A DNA stretch of 64,000 nucleotides, from the NCBI RefSeq assembly GCF_014874095.1, contig NZ_JADBEB010000001.1, forward strand, positions 2,790,001-2,854,000, in the 5' to 3' direction. The translations under genes and the position numbers were made by a program. This DNA is from Plantactinospora soyae (GTDB lineage Bacteria > Actinomycetota > Actinomycetes > Mycobacteriales > Micromonosporaceae). Under the pieces are notes generated by a model. That model did not search any database. It was not told where the DNA came from and saw only the letters and a list, made by a program, of their open reading frames with translations. This document shows positions 46,887-54,231 of this stretch, piece by piece; within the stretch, counting starts at the first letter, position 1, and each line of letters starts with the position of its first letter.

Positions 46887-46972
46887 TTCTGGTGAGGGCG
46901 GTGACGGTGCGGGGCAACCCGCCGGTCACCAGGGACGTGCTCGTCGGTCCGGGGTGCCGGCCGAGGGGTGAA

Positions 46973-47539
46973 GTGGAGCGGAGTGTGGTTGTCACGGACG
47001 GATCGCAGGATCCCGAGGCCCCGGTGACCCGGGTCGGGATCGCCGTGGACGTCCCGGAGCCGTGGTGCGAGTTCCTCACCCGCCGACGGGCGGAGGCGGG
47101 CGACCCGCAGGCCGCGTACGTTCCGGCGCATCTGACGTTGCTCGGGCCGACCGACATCTCGCTGGCGAGCCTGCCGGCGGTGGAGCGGCACCTGGCCGAG
47201 GTGGCCGCCGCGCACCGACCGTATCTGCTGCACCTGCGGGGTACCGGCACCTTCCGGCCGCTCACCGAGGTGGTCTTCGTGGTGGTCGCCGCCGGGATCA
47301 GCGAGTGCGAGCTGCTCGCCGGGGCGATCGGTACGGCGCCTGAACTGCGTCGGGAGAGCCGCTTCCCGTACCACCCGCACGTCACGGTGGCCCAGGACGT
47401 CGCGCCCGAGGCGCTGGACCGGGTCTACGAGGACCTCGCCGACTTCTCCGCGTTGTTCAAGGTGGAGAAGTTCACCCTGTTCTCGCACAACGGCGGGATG
47501 CACTGGCAGCCCCGACGGGACTTCGTGCTCGGCGGTTGA
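46973..47539 (+). CDS. 2'-5' RNA ligase superfamily protein
   Basis: Two-histidine phosphoesterase-fold protein of about 188 residues. The paired HxT motifs are AHLTLLG (first) and YHPHVTVAQ (second), the signature of LigT/CPDase enzymes that act on cyclic phosphates. The natural substrate is unknown. The frame opens at GTG 46892, 6 bases after trpS, but coding character begins near VERSVVV, so GTG 46973 with GAGGGG just upstream is preferred. Cotranscription with trpS is likely. Confidence 0.85.
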   Translation: MERSVVVTDGSQDPEAPVTRVGIAVDVPEPWCEFLTRRRAEAGDPQAAYVPAHLTLLGPTDISLASLPAVERHLAEVAAAHRPYLLHLRGTGTFRPLTEVVFVVVAAGISECELLAGAIGTAPELRRESRFPYHPHVTVAQDVAPEALDRVYEDLADFSALFKVEKFTLFSHNGGMHWQPRRDFVLGG

Positions 47540-47581
47540 CCCGCAAAACCGGCGCGCCGGGTTGACCGGCCCCCGAGCGGC

Positions 47582-48733
47582 GTGGCGATGGGCAAGGATG
47601 GCGGCGTGAACGCCTTTGAACGGGTGTTGTCCTGGATCGACCGGCGGCTGACGGCGCACCGTCGGCGATCGCCCTGGTTCGATCACTTCGCCCGGGCGGT
47701 GGGCCGCTACACCGATGTGCTCGGCGGGCGGCTGGCGGCGGCCATCGCGTACTACGGCTTCTTCGCGGTCTTCGCTCTCGGCCTGGTGGCGTACGCGGTC
47801 CTGGGTGCGCTGCTCGGGGACAGTGTCGAGAGCGGCCGGGTGATCGTCGGCTTCCTCCAGCGGAATCTGCCGTTCGTCGACCCCGAACAGATCCGGCAGA
47901 GCAGCAGCCGGCCCGGCATCATCGGGCTGGTCCTGCTCGCGGTCACCGGTATCGGCTGGGTGGAGTCGATCCGCTCGTCGCAGCGGTTGATCCACGGGCT
48001 GGCCCAGCATCCGGGCTACATCGTGCTCCGGCAACTGGTCGACCTGGTGATCCTGCTGGTCATCTTCATCCTGCTCGGGCTCTCGGTCGGCGCGGTGGAC
48101 GCGTTGGAGTCGTTGCTCAGTTGGCTGCTGGGTGCGCGGTCGATCGCGTTGACGATCTGTAGCTGGGCGCTGGCGTTCCTGATCAACGTGCTGCTGGGGT
48201 CGGCGCTGCTGCTCGCCGTACCGCGCCTGCGGATGAGCTTCCGGCGGTGGCTTCCGCCGGTGCTGTTCGTCGCGGTGGGCATCACCCTGATCAACTCGGT
48301 GGGCCGCTACTACGTGGTGCGCTGGGAGCGCAATCCGGCGTACACGGTGGTGGCCGGCGCGGTCGGGTTGCTGATCTACCTCTATCTCCTGAACCAGCTT
48401 CTCCTGTTCGGGGCCGCGATCGCGGCGACCAGCCGGAGCGGGCGGGTCCGGGACCTGGCGGGGGCGGTACCGGTCGCCGACCCGGCCCGCCCCGAACCGC
48501 CATCGACGGACCGCCCGCCGCCGCGCAGCGAATCATGGTCGTTGGGCGAACCGCCCGAGCGCGCCGAGTCGTCGTCGGACCGGACCGAGTCGCCTCCAGA
48601 TCGGGCGGAGTCGTCGTCGGACCGGACTGAGTCGTCGTCGGACCGGACTGAGTCGTCGGACCGCGCCGAGTCGTCGTCGGAGCGGACTGAGTCGTCGTCA
48701 GATCGGCCGCCGGAGCCGCCGTCGCGAGGCTGA
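47582..48733 (+). CDS. YihY/BrkB-family membrane protein with repeat tail
   Basis: Inner-membrane protein of 383 residues with about six helices of the YihY (formerly RNase BN) family: LAAAIAYYGFFAVFALGLVAYAVLG, GIIGLVLLAVTGIGWVESIR, VDLVILLVIFILLGLSV, ALAFLINVLLGSALLLAV, YTVVAGAVGLLIYLYLLNQLLLFGAAI. Function unknown. After about residue 295 comes a cytoplasmic tail, Pro-rich then built from E-S-S-S-D-R-T heptads encoded by 21-bp repeats. Start options GTG 47582, ATG 47588 and GTG 47606 differ only by a few residues. Confidence 0.9.
   Translation: MAMGKDGGVNAFERVLSWIDRRLTAHRRRSPWFDHFARAVGRYTDVLGGRLAAAIAYYGFFAVFALGLVAYAVLGALLGDSVESGRVIVGFLQRNLPFVDPEQIRQSSSRPGIIGLVLLAVTGIGWVESIRSSQRLIHGLAQHPGYIVLRQLVDLVILLVIFILLGLSVGAVDALESLLSWLLGARSIALTICSWALAFLINVLLGSALLLAVPRLRMSFRRWLPPVLFVAVGITLINSVGRYYVVRWERNPAYTVVAGAVGLLIYLYLLNQLLLFGAAIAATSRSGRVRDLAGAVPVADPARPEPPSTDRPPPRSESWSLGEPPERAESSSDRTESPPDRAESSSDRTESSSDRTESSDRAESSSERTESSSDRPPEPPSRG
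48566..48709 (+). repeat. 21-bp coding repeats in YihY tail
   Basis: Seven tandem units of GAGTCGTCGTCGGACCGGAC plus one base start at 48566, 48587, 48608, 48629, 48650 (18 bases only), 48668 and 48689. They encode ESSSDR(T/A) heptads. Unit length changes by multiples of 3, so the frame is kept. The tail has alternating acidic and Arg positions with Ser runs that could be phosphorylated. Confidence 0.9.
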
Positions 48734-48910
48734 CGGCGGGCCGGGTCGGCGGGGCGTCGCCGCTCGCATCCGTCAGGTGGGGCTGCGGGGGCCCGCCTGC
48801 GTGTTCTTGCGACCAGGCGGCGGCGCCGCAGCGGAGTGTGACCGACCAGCGATGAAACGACCAGTCCTGCGATTCGGGCAAAAGGCACTAATCGTTAGAC
48901 GATCGCCGTC

Positions 48911-49363
48911 ATGATGAGTCGCGTGGGCGCACTCGTGACGTTGGAGCTTCCGGACGACTCGCCGATCCTCGCGCTGCCCTGGATCATCACCTTCGGCCCG
49001 CTCGACGACGACGAGGAGTGGGAGCCGGTGGTCTGTGGCCCCTACGAGCGGCCACACGCGCTGGCGCTGGCCGAGTCGGTGGTGGCCGACGAGGAACTGA
49101 TGGCCGTGGTGGAGCCCCTGCTGCCCCGGGTCTCCGCCGACGAGATCCGCGCCGAGATCGCCGCCGCGCAGATCGCGGCCGAGGACGAGGCGGTGGAGTT
49201 GGACGAGGCCACCGTCTACGGCGACTACGAGGACGTCGGCGACGAGGAACTGATCGGGGAGAGCAGTCGCCGGGCGGCACAGCCGCAGCAGCCGCCGGAT
49301 CCGGCCGAGGTACGGGCCGGCCTGGCCCGGATCGCCGCGATGCTCACCCGGCCCGGCCAGTAG
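48911..49363 (+). CDS. Small acidic hypothetical protein
   Basis: Encodes 150 residues with a strongly acidic middle (EDEAVELDEATVYGDYEDVGDEE) after a beta-rich start (VTLELPDDSPILALPWIITFGPLDDDEEW) and an Ala-rich helix near the end. It has no membrane segment or signal peptide, and no family is recognised. ATG 48911, ATG 48914 and GTG 48923 are possible starts. A small perfect dyad ATCGT-TAG-ACGAT (48891-48903) lies immediately upstream and may be an operator. Confidence 0.75.
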   Translation: MMSRVGALVTLELPDDSPILALPWIITFGPLDDDEEWEPVVCGPYERPHALALAESVVADEELMAVVEPLLPRVSADEIRAEIAAAQIAAEDEAVELDEATVYGDYEDVGDEELIGESSRRAAQPQQPPDPAEVRAGLARIAAMLTRPGQ

Positions 49364-49634
49364 CCGACGCGGTCGAAGGCGGCATCCCGCGAGGTGAGCG
49401 CGCGTTGGGCGGGTGGATGACCCAGGGGGTTCGGTCAGGTGCGGCGCCCTGACAGTCCTGGAGCGCGCAGCAGGCACTGAGCACATTCCGGACAAGGGCG
49501 CGATGCGCGACACCTACCAGCGGCTGCGTGGCCTCGACGACGGCCTACCGCCAATCGGAACGACGAACATCCTGTCGCCTGTCCGCTGGCGGTGACCGCG
49601 GCGGAACCCGCACCCGCTGACTTCTCCGCACACA

Positions 49635-49668
49635 CCGGTGCCCCGGAAGCGGACTCCCGGGGCACCGG
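49635..49668. terminator. 12-bp hairpin downstream of alpha-glucosidase
   Basis: CCGGTGCCCCGG (49635-49646) and CCGGGGCACCGG (49657-49668) form a perfect 12-bp stem with a 10-base loop. It lies 88 bases after the leftward alpha-glucosidase stop. The 392-base stretch 49364-49755 holds no gene I can support; a 60-codon plus-strand frame at 49413-49595 has no ribosome site. Confidence 0.65.
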
Positions 49669-49755
49669 CACCACCATCCCCTCCACCACAAAGGGGTTGT
49701 CGGCCCCAGTCGCCCGTCGGCGCGGAGCGCGACGGACGACCAGGTCAGTTCTGAG

Positions 49756-51417
49756 TTACCCGGTTACCGGCCGGATGAACCACCCTGCCGCGTCATTCGG
49801 CAGCGTCACCTCGCCGTTCCGTTCGGTCAGCGGCTCGCTGGCCAGGATCGGCGTGCCGTACCCGGCCACCGAGACCGGGGCGCCGCTGAGGTTGGCCACG
49901 CAGATCAGCCGGTGTCCACCGGCCGGTTCGGTCCGACCGAAGGCGAGTACGCCGGGCTCGCTGTCCAGCCAGGTCATCCCGGTCCCCCCGGCGGAGGCGG
50001 ATCGATCCGTCGGCAGCGCGGTGTGCGCGCGACGCAGCCGCAGGGCCGACCGGTACAGCTCCAGGGTCGAGTCCGGGACGCCGGTCTGGGCGGCCACCGA
50101 GCGGGCCCGCCAGGTCGGCGGGGCCGGCAGCCAGGACGGTCCGCCATCGGCCGGACCGAAGCCGTACGGGGACACCTCGCCATTCCACGGCAGCGGCACC
50201 CGGGCGCCGTCCCGACTCTGTCCGGTACGCAGGAAGGCGGGGTCCTGTCGCAGCTCGTCGGGAAGGTCGAGCACCTCCGGCAGGCCCAGTTCCTCGCCCT
50301 GGTAGAGGTAGACGCAGCCGGGCAGGGCGAGCATCAGCAGGGCGGCGGCCCGAGCCCGGCGCAGCCCGAGTGCGCCGTCGCCGTACCGGGTGACGTGCCG
50401 TTGCTTGTCGTGGTTGGACAGCACCCAGGTGGTCGGTGCGCCGACGATCGTCGACTCGGCCAGCGCGGTGTCGATCACCTTGCGGAACGAGTCGGCCGAC
50501 CAGGTCGCGTCGAGGAAGTCGAAGTTGAACGCCTGGTGCAGCTCGTCCGGCCCGATGTACCGGGCCAGTCGGGCCGGAGTCTCGGCCCAGGCCTCGGCGA
50601 CCGCCATCCGGCCCCCGGGGTAGCTGTCCAGGATCGGCCGCCAGGCGCGGTAGATCTCGTGCACCTCGTCCTGGTCGAAGTAGGGCAGCCGCCCCCGGCC
50701 GAGCAGTTCGACCTGGCGCTGGCCGTCGGCGGAGGTACGCCCGACGTCCGGCAGCCCCTCCTCCTTGATCATCCCGTGCGCCACGTCGATCCGGAAACCG
50801 TCGACACCACGATCGAGCCAGAACCGCAGGATGTCCTCGAACTCGGCCCGGACCTCGGGGTGCCGCCAGTTCAGGTCGGGTTGGGCCGGGTCGAACAGGT
50901 GCAGGTACCACTGGCCGTCGGGTACCCGGGTCCAGGCCGGACCGCCGAAGATCGACTCCCAGTCGTTCGGCGGCAGGGCGCCGTCCGGGCCCCGGCCGTC
51001 GTGGAACAGGTAGCGCGCCCGGTACGCCGAACCCGGCGGGCTGGCCAGCGCCGCTCTGAACCAGGGATGCGCGCTGGAGGTGTGGTTCGGCACGATGTCG
51101 ACGATGATCCGCAGGTCCAGGGCGTGCGCGTCGGCGATCATCGCGTCGAAGTCGGCGAGGGTGCCGAAGATCGGGTCGACGTCCCGGTAGTCGGCGACGT
51201 CGTAGCCACCATCGATCATCGGGGACCGGTAGAACGGGGTCAGCCAGAGCGCGTCCACGCCGAGGTCGCGCAGGTAGGGCAGTCGACTCCGGACGCCGGC
51301 CAGGTCGCCGATGCCGTCACCGTCGGCGTCGGCGAAGCTGCGGACGTAGACCTGGTAGACGACCGCGGACTGCCACCAGTCCTCGACGGGCCGGGGCGGT
51401 TCGGGGTGCACGGTCAT
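49756..51417 (-). CDS. GH13 alpha-glucosidase (AglA-type)
   Basis: Cytoplasmic exo-alpha-glucosidase of 553 residues hydrolysing maltose or isomaltose-type oligosaccharides. GH13 regions: IVDIVPNHTS (I), GFRIDVAHGM (II, nucleophile Asp), MAVAEAW (III, Glu) and VLSNHDKQRHVTRYG (IV). The QPDLNWRHPEVR region fits the oligo-1,6-glucosidase/alpha-glucosidase subfamily. It is transcribed away from the LacI regulator gene, whose product probably binds the palindrome at 51510-51523 in its promoter. Confidence 0.93.
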   Translation of the reverse strand: MTVHPEPPRPVEDWWQSAVVYQVYVRSFADADGDGIGDLAGVRSRLPYLRDLGVDALWLTPFYRSPMIDGGYDVADYRDVDPIFGTLADFDAMIADAHALDLRIIVDIVPNHTSSAHPWFRAALASPPGSAYRARYLFHDGRGPDGALPPNDWESIFGGPAWTRVPDGQWYLHLFDPAQPDLNWRHPEVRAEFEDILRFWLDRGVDGFRIDVAHGMIKEEGLPDVGRTSADGQRQVELLGRGRLPYFDQDEVHEIYRAWRPILDSYPGGRMAVAEAWAETPARLARYIGPDELHQAFNFDFLDATWSADSFRKVIDTALAESTIVGAPTTWVLSNHDKQRHVTRYGDGALGLRRARAAALLMLALPGCVYLYQGEELGLPEVLDLPDELRQDPAFLRTGQSRDGARVPLPWNGEVSPYGFGPADGGPSWLPAPPTWRARSVAAQTGVPDSTLELYRSALRLRRAHTALPTDRSASAGGTGMTWLDSEPGVLAFGRTEPAGGHRLICVANLSGAPVSVAGYGTPILASEPLTERNGEVTLPNDAAGWFIRPVTG

Positions 51418-51509
51418 TGCGGCGCTTTCCGTTCTTGTCGGGGGCGCGAGCGGGGCCTTGTTCCGGGTTCAGAGCAGGATGCCGGGCACGGGCTGCAAGA
51501 GTCAAGCAA

Positions 51510-51523
51510 TTCTTGCGCAAGAA
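51510..51523. promoter_or_regulatory. LacI-type operator before alpha-glucosidase
   Basis: TTCTTGCGCAAGAA is a perfect 14-bp palindrome with the central CG of LacI/GalR operators. It lies 93 bases upstream of the alpha-glucosidase ATG. Its CTTGCGCAAG core resembles the GCAAG...CTTGC sites at 52649-52701 before malR and malE. Confidence 0.72.
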
Positions 51524-51552
51524 CTTCCGGGGCGATCCCGCGCCGATCCGGC

Positions 51553-52626
51553 TCAGACCGGTAGCGCCAGCTCCGACGAGGACCGGGGATCGGCGCCGGA
51601 CCGGTCGGCGGCCCCGGGTACGACCGCGGTGGATCCCCGGACCACCAGCTCGGGCCGGAAGATGTACTCGGAGTGCGGTGCGGCGTGCCCGTGGATCTCG
51701 TCGACCAGCGAGCGTACGGCGGCGACCGCCATGGCCAGCACCGGCTGCCGCATCGTGGTCAGCGGCGGGTCGGTAAACGCCATCAGCGGCGAGTCGTCGT
51801 AGCCGACCACGGAGAGGTCACCGGGTACGGAGAGTCCCCGTTGCCGGGCCGCCCGGATCGCCCCCAGCGCCATCAGGTCCGAGCCGCAGACCAGCCCGGT
51901 CACGCCCCGGTCGAGCAGCCGGGCGGCGGCGACCTCGCCACCCTCCACCCCGAACAGCGACAACTCGGCCAGCTCGTCGAGTTCCGCGTCAGGCAGCCCG
52001 ACGAGTCGTTTCATCGCGGCCTTGTAGCCGGCAACCTTCCGCTGTACGGGAACGAACCGGCCGGGCCCGGTGATCAGGCCGATCCGGCGGTGCCCGAGCG
52101 CGACCAGGTGGGCTACCGCGAGTTCGCCGGCCTCCCGGTCGTCGCAGGAGACGAAGGGGGCCGGTATGCCCGGCACGTAGCCGTTGACCAGCACGATGGG
52201 CAGCGGCCGGCCGAGCAGGGTGCGGTAGCGCGCAGAGTCGGCGGAGGTGTCGGCGTGCAGGCCGGAGACGAAGACGATCCCGGAGACCTGCCGGTCCAGC
52301 AGCATCTCGACGTACTCGTCCTCGGTGACCCCGCCGGGGGTCTGGGTGCAGAGCACGGAGGTGTAGCCGGCCTGGGCCAGCCCCGACTCGATCACCTGGG
52401 CGAACGCCGGGAAGATCGGGTTCTCCAGTTCCGGCACCACCAGCCCGACCAGGCCGGCACTGCGCTTGCGAAGCCGGGCGGGCCGCTCGTAACCGAGTAC
52501 GTCGAGCGCGGTCAGCACGGCCTGTCGGGTCTCGGGGGCCACGCCGGGGCGGTCGTTGAGCACCCGCGACACCGTGGCCTCGCTTACTTCGGCCTGCTGG
52601 GCGATGTCGGCTAGTCGTGCACGCAT
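51553..52626 (-). CDS. malR: LacI-family repressor of the maltodextrin locus
   Basis: Repressor of about 357 residues. Helix-turn-helix LADIAQQAEVSEATVSRVLNDRPGVAPETRQAV with hinge ALDVLGYERPARL, then a periplasmic-binding-protein-like effector domain (GLVVPELENPIFPAFAQVIE, SGIVFVSGLHAD, HRRIGLITGPG, VVGYDDSPLMAFTDPPLTTMRQP). It lies between the alpha-glucosidase gene and malEFG with matching palindromes in both flanking regions, so it is probably the maltose/maltodextrin-responsive MalR/AglR. ATG 52626 is preferred; GTG 52635 is possible. No ribosome site is evident. Confidence 0.92.
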   Translation of the reverse strand: MRARLADIAQQAEVSEATVSRVLNDRPGVAPETRQAVLTALDVLGYERPARLRKRSAGLVGLVVPELENPIFPAFAQVIESGLAQAGYTSVLCTQTPGGVTEDEYVEMLLDRQVSGIVFVSGLHADTSADSARYRTLLGRPLPIVLVNGYVPGIPAPFVSCDDREAGELAVAHLVALGHRRIGLITGPGRFVPVQRKVAGYKAAMKRLVGLPDAELDELAELSLFGVEGGEVAAARLLDRGVTGLVCGSDLMALGAIRAARQRGLSVPGDLSVVGYDDSPLMAFTDPPLTTMRQPVLAMAVAAVRSLVDEIHGHAAPHSEYIFRPELVVRGSTAVVPGAADRSGADPRSSSELALPV

Positions 52627-52648
52627 GCGCCGCACTTTAACTTATTCA

Positions 52649-52701
52649 GCAAGTTCTTGCGGAGCCTGCTGCAAGGTCTTCCATTGGCTGCAACGTCTTG
52701 C
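52649..52701. promoter_or_regulatory. Operator array between malR and malE
   Basis: GCAAGTTCTTGC (52649-52660, perfect dyad) and GCAACGTCTTGC (52690-52701) flank a weaker copy GCAAGGTCTTCC (52671-52682). Centre spacings are 22 and 19 bases, close to two helical turns. All three fit GCAAnnTCTT(G/C)C. They lie next to the malR start and upstream of malE, so one repressor could control both directions. Confidence 0.7.
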
Positions 52702-52723
52702 TAACGTCCCGGCAACACGCGAC

Positions 52724-52848
52724 ACCGGTAACACCGCGATACCGAGCAGCCCCAGACCGGTAGCACCGCGACACCGAGCAGCACGACACCGAGCAGCACG
52801 ACACCGGCGCCACCACACCGGTAGCGCCGCGACACCGAGCACACAGGA
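52724..52848. repeat. 32-bp imperfect repeats in malE upstream region
   Basis: Units beginning ACCGGTA(A/G)C start at 52724, 52756 and 52817, the first two adjacent and 32 bases long. Between the second and third are 15- and 14-base partial units (ACCGAGCAGCACGAC at 52788, ACCGGCGCCACCAC at 52803). They share GCACCGCGACACCGAGCA. The 341-base gap 52627-52967 otherwise contains the operators and a TTGACA box (52896-52901) with no good -10 at the proper distance. No CRISPR-like spacer pattern is seen. Confidence 0.75.
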
Positions 52849-52967
52849 CAACGCGACACCACGCGACAGCGGCGGCGCGCTACCCCCGGCGCCGGTTGAC
52901 AGACGTAGCACTTTCCCGCCGGTCGGGTAGCCCGCCCCCGGGGCCGACCATGACGACAGGAGTTCCG

Positions 52968-54212
52968 ATGCGCATCCGTACCGCGGGTGTGGTCGCCGCG
53001 ATGGGACTGGCGCTCGCCGGCGCCGGCTGCGGCAGCGATTCGCCCAGTGCCGAGCCGAGCGCCTCCGCCGGAGCCGGCGGCAGCCTGATGATCTGGGCCG
53101 ACGACAAGCGTACGGCCGCCCTCAAGCCACTCGTCGCCAAGTTCGGTCAGGAACTGGGCGTCACCATCGAGGTCCAGGCGGTCTCCGAGGAGCTGATGCC
53201 GAAGTTCGTCACCGCCTCGCAGGCGGGCAACCCGCCGGACATCATGATCGGCGCGCACGACTGGATCGGGAACCTGGTCCAGAACGGCACGATCGACCCG
53301 ATCCAGTTGACCGAGGCGCAGCGCGGGGCGTTCGCCGAGATCGCGATCCGGGGCGTCACGTTCAACGGCCAGGTGCAGGGCGTGCCGTACGCGGTCGAGA
53401 ACCTCGCGCTGTTCCGGAACACCGAACTCGCGCCGAAGGCACCGGGAACGCTGGAGGAGCTGGTCGCCACCGGCAAGCAGATCAAGCAGTCCGGCAAGGC
53501 CACCGAGATCCTCTCGATGCCGGTCGGGCAGACCGGCGACGCGTACCACATGTATCCGCTGTACACCTCGGGCGGCGGCTACCTGTTCGGCACCAAGCCG
53601 GACGGTGGCTACGACCCGAAGGACGTCGGCGTCGGCAACCCCGCCTCGATCGCCGCCTTCGAGAAGATCCGGAAGCTCGGCGAGAAGGGTGACGGCGCGC
53701 TGAAGCGCTCGATCGGGCACGAGAACGCGCTGTCGCTGTTCACCGGCAAGAAGGCGCCGTTCATGATCAGTGGACCGTGGTCGATCGGCGACGTGAAGAA
53801 GGCGGGGATCTCGTACGAGATCGAGCCGATCCCCGGCTTCGCGGGCGGTCAGCCGGCCCAGCCGTTCGTCGGGGTCCAGGCGTTCTACGTGGCGTCCAAG
53901 GGCAAGAACAAGGCCATCGCCCAGGAGTTCGTGGCCAACTACGTGACCAAGCCGGAACTGGCCAAGGTGCTCTACGACGCCGAGCCCCGCCCACCGGCGC
54001 TGACCGCCGCGTTCGACCAGGTCAAGGGGACCGATCCGGACGTCGTGAAGATCATGGACGCCGGTAAGGGCGGCGCGATCATGCCCGCCATCCCGGAGAT
54101 GGCCAACGTGTGGGATCCGTTCGGCAAGGCGTCCGCCGCGATCGTCGGGGGAGCCGTCGTACCGTCCACGGTCACCGCGGCGGGCAAGTCCATCAAAGAC
54201 AAGATCAAGTAG
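52968..54212 (+). CDS. malE: Maltodextrin-binding lipoprotein (MalE-type)
   Basis: Extracellular solute-binding protein family 1, 414 residues. Signal segment with lipobox LAGAGC (Cys21), Ser/Ala/Glu-rich tether, then LMIWADDKRTAALKPLVAKFGQELG, PDIMIGAHDWIGNLVQNG, GVPYAVENLALFRNTEL, and FTGKKAPFMISGPWSIGDVKKAG, all typical of maltose-binding proteins. ATG 52968 has GACAGGAG about 6 bases upstream. First gene of malE-malF-(tnpB)-malG-amylase; it probably feeds oligosaccharides to the GH13 enzymes. Confidence 0.93.
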   Translation: MRIRTAGVVAAMGLALAGAGCGSDSPSAEPSASAGAGGSLMIWADDKRTAALKPLVAKFGQELGVTIEVQAVSEELMPKFVTASQAGNPPDIMIGAHDWIGNLVQNGTIDPIQLTEAQRGAFAEIAIRGVTFNGQVQGVPYAVENLALFRNTELAPKAPGTLEELVATGKQIKQSGKATEILSMPVGQTGDAYHMYPLYTSGGGYLFGTKPDGGYDPKDVGVGNPASIAAFEKIRKLGEKGDGALKRSIGHENALSLFTGKKAPFMISGPWSIGDVKKAGISYEIEPIPGFAGGQPAQPFVGVQAFYVASKGKNKAIAQEFVANYVTKPELAKVLYDAEPRPPALTAAFDQVKGTDPDVVKIMDAGKGGAIMPAIPEMANVWDPFGKASAAIVGGAVVPSTVTAAGKSIKDKIK

Positions 54213-54231
54213 TCCGGCGGAGGGTCTGGTC

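Noticed and set aside
49413-49595. 60-codon plus-strand frame between the acidic protein and the alpha-glucosidase
   Set aside because: There is no ribosome site or recognisable family, and codon bias is weaker than in the neighbouring genes.
52724-52848. CRISPR array
   Set aside because: Units are adjacent, of unequal length (32, 32, 15, 14, about 32) and lack unique spacers; no cas genes.
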